Part shown: piece after piece, positions 1 to 5,172 of the stretch
Layout: the number at the start of each line of letters is the position of its first letter
How positions within the stretch are numbered: position 1 is the stretch's first letter
From: Nostoc cf. edaphicum LEGE 07299
Lineage (GTDB): Bacteria; Cyanobacteriota; Cyanobacteriia; Cyanobacteriales; Nostocaceae
Reading direction: 5' to 3'
NCBI RefSeq assembly: GCF_015207245.1
Contig: NZ_JADEXF010000347.1
Span: 1-5,172, forward strand
DNA: 5,172 bases
Translations under genes and position numbers: made by a program
The notes under the pieces: generated by a model
Seen by the model: only the letters and a program-made list of their open reading frames with translations
Told to the model about the DNA's origin: nothing
Database searches by the model: none

Positions 1-1
1 C

Positions 2-1267
2 CTGCTTTTCCTACCCGCCTTACGTCAGAAAACCCGTAAACTTATCGTTTTAGGCACTGAAAACCAAGGCTTTTTAGTGGAAACCTTTCGTGGCGTTCAA
101 GTACTCAAAACAACACAAGCAACTCCGCAAGCTTGGCAAGAGTATCAAACCAACTATGGTCGCCTTGCTAACTTGGGCTGGAGTACGATGAAACTGGAAC
201 TCTACAGCAGTACATTTACTAATGTTCTTTCAACTATAACTAATATAGGTTTACTCTGGTTAGGCAGCTATTTAGTAATTAATCAAACATTATCTATCGG
301 TCAACTGCTAGCGTTTAACGGCATGAGTGGTAACTTTCTCGGTTTCCTGACTTCAGTAATCGGGTTAGCTGATGAGTTTATTACTGCCCAAATTGTCATC
401 CAACGGATGGCAGAAGTGATTGACGCTACACCAGAAGACTCAAATGAACAGAAAAGGCCTTGGGCAAAAATATCCACTGATGCAAATATTATCTGCACTA
501 AAGTTAACTTTCACCATGCTGGTAGAGTTGACCTGTTGCAAGATTTTTCGTTGACTATCCCTGGTGGTAAAGTTATTGCTTTAATTGGTAAATCTGGTTG
601 TGGTAAAAGTACCCTAGCCAAACTGATGGCTGGTTTATATTCTCTCCAGTCAGGTAATATTCGTTATGGTCTCTATAACAGACAAGACTTATCTTTAGAA
701 TGTCTGCGACAGCAGGTAGTCTTAGTACCACAAGACCCACACTTCTGGAGTCGCTCAATCTTTGATAATTTCCACTTCAGCTATCCTGAAGTGACTTTTG
801 AAGAAATTGTCACAGCTTGCGAAATAGCAGGAGCTGATGAATTTATTAGCGAATTACCTGACAAATATCATACTGTCTTAGGAGAATTTGGAGCGAATCT
901 TTCTGGTGGACAACGGCAGAGATTAGCGATCGCTAGAGCAATAATTACTAACCCACCGATACTGATTTTGGATGAATCCACTGGCGCTCTCGATCCGGTG
1001 AGTGAAGCTGAAGTACTAGATCAACTGCTTACCTATCGCCAAGGCAAAACCACAATTTTAATTAGTCACCGTCCCAGAGTCATTGAGCGAGCCGATTGGA
1101 TTGTATTACTAGAGAAAGGACGTTTGCAAATTCAAGGTTCTCCAGAAGAATTGCGCCAAATTGCTGGCGAACACTTGGGCTTCCTAGACGATGTTCGGTC
1201 ATCAACTTCAAGTTTACTGGTGAAATCTTCCAGTCATGCTAATGGCAAATACGCCGCCATTAGTTAA
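2..1267 (+). CDS. Exporter-type ABC transporter, permease/ATPase (5' truncated; C39-peptidase/HlyB-like family)
   Basis: The frame is open from the left edge (first full codon at base 2), so the start lies outside the window; a GTG at 77 is internal, not a start. The 421 visible residues begin in the intracellular part of the membrane domain. Two hydrophobic stretches follow at about residues 71-93 and 101-122, consistent with the last two transmembrane helices of an ABC exporter. The nucleotide-binding domain is complete: Walker A GKSGCGKST (196-204), Q-loop glutamine in VPQD (about 244), signature LSGGQRQR (300-307), Walker B ILILDE (320-325) and the switch histidine in ISHRP (356). Such half-transporters dimerise in the inner membrane and export peptides or proteins. 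The HlyD gene just downstream supports type I secretion. An N-terminal C39 peptidase or cyclic-nucleotide-binding domain is usual in cyanobacterial relatives but cannot be seen here. The A-loop aromatic appears to be replaced by histidine. Family assignment is firm; subfamily and substrate are inference. Confidence 0.93.
   Translation: MLFLPALRQKTRKLIVLGTENQGFLVETFRGVQVLKTTQATPQAWQEYQTNYGRLANLGWSTMKLELYSSTFTNVLSTITNIGLLWLGSYLVINQTLSIGQLLAFNGMSGNFLGFLTSVIGLADEFITAQIVIQRMAEVIDATPEDSNEQKRPWAKISTDANIICTKVNFHHAGRVDLLQDFSLTIPGGKVIALIGKSGCGKSTLAKLMAGLYSLQSGNIRYGLYNRQDLSLECLRQQVVLVPQDPHFWSRSIFDNFHFSYPEVTFEEIVTACEIAGADEFISELPDKYHTVLGEFGANLSGGQRQRLAIARAIITNPPILILDESTGALDPVSEAEVLDQLLTYRQGKTTILISHRPRVIERADWIVLLEKGRLQIQGSPEELRQIAGEHLGFLDDVRSSTSSLLVKSSSHANGKYAAIS
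926..933. repeat. HIP1 octamer GCGATCGC in the ABC transporter gene
   Basis: This is an exact copy of the cyanobacterial highly iterated palindrome. It is read in frame as GCG-ATC-GCT (Ala-Ile-Ala), just after the ABC signature motif. Confidence 0.9.
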
Positions 1268-1345
1268 TGCCATCTTCTTTCTTCGAGATTTTGGATTACT
1301 CCTCAATCATCCCCTCAAAAATCATCTCTCACTCAATTTATTATT

Positions 1346-2728
1346 ATGGTTAGTCAATCGAATCCTGTCTTCGTTCCTCAAGCTGAAGAACACGATTTTC
1401 TTCCACCACTTGGTAATTGGATTACTGTTGGCGGTATAGTTGCATTGGTTACTGTAACAATAGCAATTGCCGTCGCCTCTGTAACTAAATACAAAGTCAC
1501 CGTTCAAGCACAGGCAAATTTGCGTCCGGCTGGTGAATTGCGGCTGGTTCAGGCTGCTACGGAAGGCCCAGTTGTGCGGATTTTTGTGAAAGAGAATCAG
1601 GTAGTTAAAACAGGAGATGCGATCGCTACTATTGACGACTCCCGCCTACAAACCAAAAAGAGCCAACTAGAAAGTAGCATTGGGCAAATAAAATTACAAC
1701 TGGTTCAAATTAATGCTCAGATTGATGCTCTTAATAACCAAATTGTAGCCCAAACTGACAGCTCCAAGCGTGCGGTTGCGGCAGCTGAAGCTGAATTGAG
1801 CGGTCGCAAACGAGACTATCAAGACAAGCAAATTACCACTGTTAGTGATGTCCAAGAAGCCTCTGCAAACGTCAAAGCAGCAACTGCCTCTTTAGGAGCA
1901 GCCGAGTCCAAACGAAACCGATATGAGAATGTAGCCAAAGCTGGAGCTTTGTCACAAGACCAATTTGAAGAAGCACAATTAGCTGTTCGCCAGCAAGAAC
2001 AAGCACTCTCTGCTGCTAAAGCCAAGTTGCAAAGCTTACAAGCTGCCCTCAATCCCACTCAAGCACAAATTGCGATCGCTTCTCAACGCATTGCTCAAGA
2101 AAAAGCTACGGGGCAAGCTAATATTGCCACATTAAACAAAGAACGCAACGCCCTGATTCAACAACGGATTGAAATGCAGACAAAGTTCGAGCATGATGGC
2201 CGCGAACTTAAACAAGTAAATGTTGAACTTAAGGAAACGATCATTTCTGCCACAGCAGACGGTGTGATTTCCAAGCTAAACCTACGTAACCCCGGTCAAA
2301 CATTGCGCCCTGGAGAAGAAATTGCCCAAATTGTTCCTACTTCTGCCCCCTTGGTAATTAAAGCAGTGGTAGGAACTGAAGATAAAAACAAGCTGAAACC
2401 AGGACAAAACGTGCAAATGCGAGTTTCTGCTTGTCCTTATCCAGATTACGGTACTCTCAAAGGTAAAGTTAAATCAATTTCTCCAGATGCATTTTTCCCA
2501 CCAGCGAATAATGGTGCTGCTACAGGCGCTCCTACAATCGCAACTGCTCCCAAAGGTACTACTGCCTTTTATGAGGTGACAATTGAACCTGAAGGTCTGT
2601 CTTTAGGTCGAAAAACCAGACAATGTTCCATTCAAATGGGAATGGAAGGCAGAGCCGATATTATTTCTAAAGAAGAGACTATACTCCAATTCTTTTTGAG
2701 AAAAGCAAGGCTAATTGTAGATGTTTGA
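1346..2728 (+). CDS. HlyD-family periplasmic adaptor (membrane fusion protein) of the export system
   Basis: This 460-residue protein has the full HlyD plan. A short cytoplasmic N-terminus precedes one transmembrane segment at about 27-46. The first half of the lipoyl-like domain follows at about 66-98 (VRIFVKENQVVKTGDAIATI). A long Ala/Gln/Glu-rich coiled-coil hairpin spans about 100-295, and the second lipoyl half is at about 296-330 (ISATADGVISKLNLRNPG, then RPGEEIAQIVP). A beta-barrel region reaches about 445, with the family-typical ending GMEGRADIISKEETILQFFL. The protein should anchor in the inner membrane, contact the ABC transporter and span the periplasm towards a TolC-type channel. 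The gene follows the ABC gene by 78 bp with no visible terminator, so they are probably co-transcribed. The ATG at 1346 was chosen because it leaves the usual length before the membrane segment; there is no clear ribosome binding site. Cysteines at 363 and 427 are unexplained. Confidence 0.95.
   Translation: MVSQSNPVFVPQAEEHDFLPPLGNWITVGGIVALVTVTIAIAVASVTKYKVTVQAQANLRPAGELRLVQAATEGPVVRIFVKENQVVKTGDAIATIDDSRLQTKKSQLESSIGQIKLQLVQINAQIDALNNQIVAQTDSSKRAVAAAEAELSGRKRDYQDKQITTVSDVQEASANVKAATASLGAAESKRNRYENVAKAGALSQDQFEEAQLAVRQQEQALSAAKAKLQSLQAALNPTQAQIAIASQRIAQEKATGQANIATLNKERNALIQQRIEMQTKFEHDGRELKQVNVELKETIISATADGVISKLNLRNPGQTLRPGEEIAQIVPTSAPLVIKAVVGTEDKNKLKPGQNVQMRVSACPYPDYGTLKGKVKSISPDAFFPPANNGAATGAPTIATAPKGTTAFYEVTIEPEGLSLGRKTRQCSIQMGMEGRADIISKEETILQFFLRKARLIVDV
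1619..1626. repeat. HIP1 octamer in the HlyD gene (first lipoyl half)
   Basis: This is an exact GCGATCGC, again in frame as Ala-Ile-Ala, within the DAIATID segment of the lipoyl-like domain. Confidence 0.9.
2072..2079. repeat. HIP1 octamer in the HlyD gene (coiled coil)
   Basis: This is an exact GCGATCGC, read in frame as Ala-Ile-Ala inside the coiled-coil hairpin. Confidence 0.9.
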
Positions 2729-2736
2729 TACGAACT

Positions 2737-2744
2737 GCGATCGC
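2737..2744. repeat. HIP1 octamer in the HlyD-DUF4112 spacer
   Basis: This is the only non-coding HIP1 copy in the window, nine bases past the HlyD stop. With its flanks it forms the 10-bp palindrome TGCGATCGCA. No thymine run follows, so it is not a terminator. Confidence 0.9.
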
Positions 2745-2765
2745 AAATTGATCATAAGCAATAAT

Positions 2766-2794
2766 AGAGCGTAGTTTACCACCGCAGGCATCGC
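2766..2794 (+). repeat. 29-bp dispersed-type repeat, copy 1 (upstream of DUF4112 gene)
   Basis: The element begins AGAGCGTAGTTTAC and ends CCGCAGGCATCGC. It matches the copy at 3342-3370 in 26 of 29 positions; the differences are two adjacent bases in the middle and one near the right end. From memory, short sequences of this form (GCGATGCCTGCGG... on the other strand) are scattered through Nostocales genomes, mostly between genes. It lies in the 200-bp spacer between the HlyD and DUF4112 genes, 29 bp after a HIP1 site. Confidence 0.85.
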
Positions 2795-2928
2795 AACAAT
2801 CTATATCATCCATGTATCTGCTTTTTTAGGCACTATTCAGCATTTTTATTCTTACTTGTTATTTCTAACGGTACAAGACAAAGAACAAAAAATGGTGCAA
2901 TTTAAAAGTAGTGTAAATATGGTCAATT

Positions 2929-3333
2929 ATGGACGCTGCCAAACGCCTTGCTACTCTAAATCGCATCCGCAAACTCAGCCGTCTGATGGATACATCAATA
3001 CGTATCCCTTTGACAGGTTTTCGCATTGGCATAGACCCAATCATTGGTCTAGTTCCAGGTGCTGGTGATTTAATCAGTACAGCGTTTTCAGCTTACATTA
3101 TATTTTTAGCTACTCGGTTTGGCATCCCGCGTCAAGACTTAGCCAAAATGATTTTTAATGTAGGTTTGGAAACAGTCGTTGGTACTGTGCCTTTAGTGGG
3201 TGATTTGTTTGATGCTTTCTACAAGTCCAACATTCGGAATTTGGCAATTTTGGAGCAACATTTGACAGTAGTTGAACCAGAACTAAAAAAAGTGTCTGAT
3301 GAACTTTATCCTCAAAAATTCAGCCAAATTTAA
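2929..3333 (+). CDS. DUF4112 family small membrane protein, function unknown
   Basis: The 134-residue product matches what I know of DUF4112 proteins. A basic, amphipathic N-terminus (about 1-20) leads into MDTSIRIPLTGFRIGIDPI. A hydrophobic core with PGAGD (43-47) and a membrane-like stretch at about 48-62 comes next. A second motif, VPLVGDLFDAFYKSN (about 87-101), is followed by an RNLAIL segment and a charged C-terminal tail. The two motifs GLVPGAGDL and GTVPLVGDL resemble each other, suggesting an internal duplication or two equivalent hairpins. The start is well constrained: an in-frame TAA lies at 2914-2916 and the ATG at 2929 is the first ATG after it. No Shine-Dalgarno sequence is visible. 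Nothing in the sequence links it functionally to the exporter upstream, 200 bp away. It is bracketed by two copies of a 29-bp repeat. The biochemical role is not known to me. Confidence 0.9.
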   Translation: MDAAKRLATLNRIRKLSRLMDTSIRIPLTGFRIGIDPIIGLVPGAGDLISTAFSAYIIFLATRFGIPRQDLAKMIFNVGLETVVGTVPLVGDLFDAFYKSNIRNLAILEQHLTVVEPELKKVSDELYPQKFSQI

Positions 3334-3341
3334 GTAAGAAA

Positions 3342-3370
3342 AGAGCGTAGTTTACGGCCGCAGGCATTGC
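3342..3370 (+). repeat. 29-bp dispersed-type repeat, copy 2 (just after DUF4112 stop)
   Basis: This is the second copy of the repeat at 2766-2794, in the same orientation, starting eight bases after the DUF4112 stop codon. It shares AGAGCGTAGTTTAC and CCGCAGGCAT exactly and carries GG in place of CA between the two blocks. The two copies bracket a 547-bp segment holding only the DUF4112 gene. No terminator-like run of thymines follows it. Confidence 0.85.
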
Positions 3371-3709
3371 CATTGCACATTTACTATGTATTTTCTAGTA
3401 CATTACTAGCCAGTTGTAGAGAAGCGATGACCGAGCGCTGTGGGGGGCTGCTGAGTTCTTCTACAGCGTTAGGTCAACAACTGGCGATTTGTGTCTGTTC
3501 TGTTGATATCTCATTTAAACGGCAATTCAAAGACAAGTTATGCCAAATTGCCAGAACCTTTGAGTGTGGTATTGTCACTTCAACTTTTTCTTAAAAGAGA
3601 AATGGAAAGAATTGATGGGCGAACCTATCGGTTAAATTAAGCCTTAGTGTAATTGAAAATATTGTAGAGTATAGAATTGTCCTAAGTATTGCCCTACGCA
3701 ACTCCCTCT
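3371..3709. other. Intergenic stretch between repeat copy 2 and the GST gene; no supported gene
   Basis: This 339-bp gap contains no gene I recognise on either strand. A + strand ORF with an ATG at 3427 runs to a TAA at 3592-3594 (55 codons, starting MTERCGGLLSSSTALGQQ). It is cysteine- and serine-rich, has no ribosome binding site and no recognisable domain. Its frame is the same as that of DUF4112 and is open back to the DUF4112 stop at 3331-3333. A weak inverted repeat, CTAGT-ACATT-ACTAG, lies at 3395-3409. The AT-rich last hundred bases presumably include the GST promoter, but no well-spaced -35/-10 pair stands out. The stretch could be a decayed gene or plain spacer. Confidence 0.5.
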
Positions 3710-4915
3710 ATGACTACCGCACCCTTAAGCTGGGAAGAACTAGAAACCCTCACGGATTATCAAATAGATACCGTTAATGGTCTCACCAATGCTAGAGCCA
3801 GGTTGCGCTTGTTTGGTAAGCCGGAATCTGATGTGCGGGTAACGCTGTACCGCGATAACCACGCTTGGTGTCCTTACTGTCAAAAAGTTTGGTTATGGCT
3901 AGAGGAAAAACAGATCCCCTACCGCATCGAAAAAGTGACAATGTTCTGCTATGGGGAGAAAGAAAGTTGGTACAAACGTAAGGTACCATCAGGAATGCTC
4001 CCCGCGATCGAGCTAGATGGACGGATTATTAAGGAAAGCGATGACATTTTGATCGCTTTGGAAAAGGTATTTGCTCCATTGAATCAAGGGATGGAAGATC
4101 GCACGGTGCTTCCTCTACGTCAATTAGAACGACTTTTATTTAGAGCTTGGTGCGCTTGGCTATGCTCTAGAACCGATTCCTTTCAACAAGAACAACGCAA
4201 CCGAGAACAATTTATCGGAGTGGTGGCTAGGGTAGAGTCGGCTCTGGGTAGCACCCCAAGCCCTTATTTTCTAGATAGTTTCGGCATCGTCGATGTCATT
4301 TTTACGCCATATCTCGAACGGATGAATGCGAGCCTTTACTACTACAAAGGCTACTCACTGCGGGAGGAAAACCCTCGTTTGAGCGCATGGTTTGCGGCAA
4401 TGGAAAGCCGACCGACCTACTGCGGTACCCAGAGCGACTTTCACACCCACGCACATGATTTGCCGCCCCAGATGGGGGGCTGTTGGGAAAACGGCGAAAC
4501 TCAGATGCTTCTCAATAAAGCGCGGGTGGATAACGGCCCCTGGTTCGGGCTACCAGACGTTACTTATCCAGAACCGGAAAACTCCCCTATGGAAGCTCTT
4601 AAACGAACAATCGATCACCGCATGAATATTATCCGAGTCAACCCCTTAGATGATAAATTGTTTGATCGAGCGCTACGTTGTGCTTTAACACACATGATGA
4701 CAGGGGAAAACTGTGTACCTCCATCGGGATCTGATGTCGCTCTCCGATATTTGCGCGATCGCATTAATGTACCACGAGATATGTCTATTTACGCAGCCAA
4801 GCGATTGAGGGAATCCCTGGAGAAAACCGCAGCCCTTGCAGGTGATGGGCAGCCAGCCCCCATTCCCACTAAGCATCGACGAGATCAAGACCCGTCTAAC
4901 TTTGCCATCAAGTAG
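3710..4915 (+). CDS. Glutathione S-transferase family protein with CPYC motif and long C-terminal extension
   Basis: The product has 401 residues from the ATG at 3710; an in-frame TTG at 3689 would add seven residues and is less likely. A leader of about 43 residues precedes a thioredoxin-fold GST N-domain (about 44-125). That domain carries the motif WCPYCQKVW with cysteines 54 and 57, the cis-proline motif in SGMLPAI (Pro98) and the glutathione-contacting ES pair (109-110). The helical GST C-domain spans about 135-245 and includes the capping-box-like stretch [10 protein letters not shown]. Residues of about 250-401 are an extra region absent from ordinary GSTs of roughly 200-230 residues; it is rich in charged residues and ends in a basic, proline-containing tail. 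A CPYC pair is typical of glutaredoxin or omega/lambda-type GSTs, so thiol transfer or dehydroascorbate-type reduction is more plausible than classical conjugation; that is inference. The protein is probably cytosolic, as no signal peptide is seen. It sits alone, with no partner gene visible. Confidence 0.92.
   Translation: MTTAPLSWEELETLTDYQIDTVNGLTNARARLRLFGKPESDVRVTLYRDNHAWCPYCQKVWLWLEEKQIPYRIEKVTMFCYGEKESWYKRKVPSGMLPAIELDGRIIKESDDILIALEKVFAPLNQGMEDRTVLPLRQLERLLFRAWCAWLCSRTDSFQQEQRNREQFIGVVARVESALGSTPSPYFLDSFGIVDVIFTPYLERMNASLYYYKGYSLREENPRLSAWFAAMESRPTYCGTQSDFHTHAHDLPPQMGGCWENGETQMLLNKARVDNGPWFGLPDVTYPEPENSPMEALKRTIDHRMNIIRVNPLDDKLFDRALRCALTHMMTGENCVPPSGSDVALRYLRDRINVPRDMSIYAAKRLRESLEKTAALAGDGQPAPIPTKHRRDQDPSNFAIK
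4755..4762. repeat. HIP1 octamer in the GST-family gene
   Basis: This is an exact GCGATCGC lying across codons for Arg-Asp-Arg in the C-terminal extension. It shows that this part of the gene has cyanobacterial character like the rest. Confidence 0.9.
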
Positions 4916-5038
4916 GATTTCAGATATTTATGTCTAACCGAATGGCGGCAACCATGTAGCGAAAGATGTAGTCTAATAACTCAATATAATTACGAGCAGC
5001 TTCAAGAGAACAAGCCCAAACTGTCAAACATAGAAGAA

Positions 5039-5155
5039 TTACCTAGCTAATTCATAGTAAATTAAACAATCATCTGGTAAAAGATTCAAGATAAAATCTC
5101 TTTCTTGATTCGAATTAGAGACGTGTTTTTCCTGGTTCAATTCAACTAAATAAAT
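5039..5155 (-). pseudogene. Possible 3' fragment or remnant of a minus-strand gene entering from the right edge
   Basis: Reading leftwards from the adapter junction, the minus strand is open for 38 codons before a TAA (complement of 5039-5041). The translation, beginning IYLVELNQEK and containing RDFILNLLPDDCLIYYELAR, has a protein-like composition but no ATG in the visible part. Its beginning would lie beyond the contig end. A second minus-strand frame is then open for 40 codons to a TGA at 4920-4922, close behind the GST stop. This could mean a frameshifted gene converging on the GST gene, or chance. I do not recognise a family and assign no function. Confidence 0.3.
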
Positions 5156-5156
5156 A

Positions 5157-5172
5157 CTGTCTCTTATACACA
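5157..5172. other. Tn5 mosaic-end / Nextera adapter remnant (sequencing artefact)
   Basis: The last 16 bases, CTGTCTCTTATACACA, are identical to the start of the 19-base mosaic-end adapter of Tn5 tagmentation libraries, whose remaining three bases would be TCT. An exact 16-base match flush with the end of the sequence is best explained by untrimmed library adapter at a contig end, not by a native transposon. Genomic sequence should be taken to stop at about 5156. Confidence 0.93.

Noticed and set aside
1268..1345. The ABC and HlyD genes share a reading frame and the 26 codons between the TAA and the HlyD ATG are open, hinting at a split fusion or readthrough.
   Set aside because: An open stretch of 26 codons is expected by chance fairly often, the two proteins are normally separate, and the HlyD protein has a normal N-terminus from its ATG.
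2736..2745. Palindrome TGCGATCGCA after the HlyD stop as an intrinsic terminator.
   Set aside because: It is a HIP1 site with a 10-bp perfect palindrome but no loop and no following thymine run.
2856..3068. A 70-codon + strand ORF overlapping the start of the DUF4112 gene.
   Set aside because: It begins at a TTG, overlaps the well-supported DUF4112 frame and has no recognisable domain, so it is a shadow frame.
2766..3370. The repeat pair as a CRISPR array or insertion-sequence ends.
   Set aside because: There are only two copies 547 bp apart, in direct orientation, with a DUF4112 gene and no transposase or regularly spaced units between them.
3395..3409. Inverted repeat CTAGT-ACATT-ACTAG as a hairpin or operator.
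   Set aside because: The stem is only 5 bp, AT-rich and without context; this is expected by chance.
3653..3677. TTGAAA (3653-3658) and TATAGAAT (3670-3677) as a promoter for the GST gene.
   Set aside because: The spacing is only 11-13 bases, too short for a sigma-70-type promoter, and no better -35 partner is present.
5157..5172. A native Tn5-like transposon end at the right edge.
   Set aside because: The match is to the engineered mosaic end used in library preparation and lies exactly at the sequence terminus, which fits adapter carry-over.

Overview
The window looks like chromosomal or plasmid DNA of a cyanobacterium, most likely a filamentous one of the Nostoc/Calothrix type. Three things support this. 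The octamer GCGATCGC (HIP1) occurs five times in about 5 kb, where far fewer than one copy is expected by chance. A 29-bp dispersed-type repeat of the kind common in Nostocales is present twice. The transporter genes also resemble exporter pairs of those genomes. Base composition is moderately AT-rich. None of the main starts has a convincing Shine-Dalgarno sequence, which is common in cyanobacteria.

All intact genes read on the + strand. Positions 2-1267 hold the 3' two-thirds or so of an exporter-type ABC transporter: the end of the membrane domain and a complete nucleotide-binding domain. Its 5' part lies outside the window. After a 78-bp gap comes a complete HlyD-family membrane-fusion (adaptor) protein at 1346-2728. 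The two form a type I secretion or peptide-export unit: the ABC protein energises transport at the inner membrane and the HlyD protein bridges the periplasm towards an outer-membrane channel. No substrate, maturase or TolC-like gene is inside the window.

Positions 2929-3333 encode a small DUF4112 membrane protein. It is bracketed by two same-orientation copies of a 29-bp repeat (2766-2794 and 3342-3370, 26 of 29 bases identical). Positions 3371-3709 hold no recognisable gene, only an unconvincing 55-codon ORF. Positions 3710-4915 encode a glutathione S-transferase-family protein with a CPYC motif and an unusual C-terminal extension of about 150 residues. The last stretch, 4916-5156, has no intact gene. 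It contains a 38-codon minus-strand reading frame running in from the right edge, possibly the tail or remnant of another gene.

The final 16 bases (5157-5172) match the Tn5 mosaic-end/Nextera adapter. The window therefore almost certainly ends at a contig edge with untrimmed library adapter, and genomic sequence stops at about 5156. I see no evidence for a wholly new system here. The points most worth checking are the adapter, the repeat-flanked DUF4112 gene, the extended GST and the missing substrate of the exporter pair.
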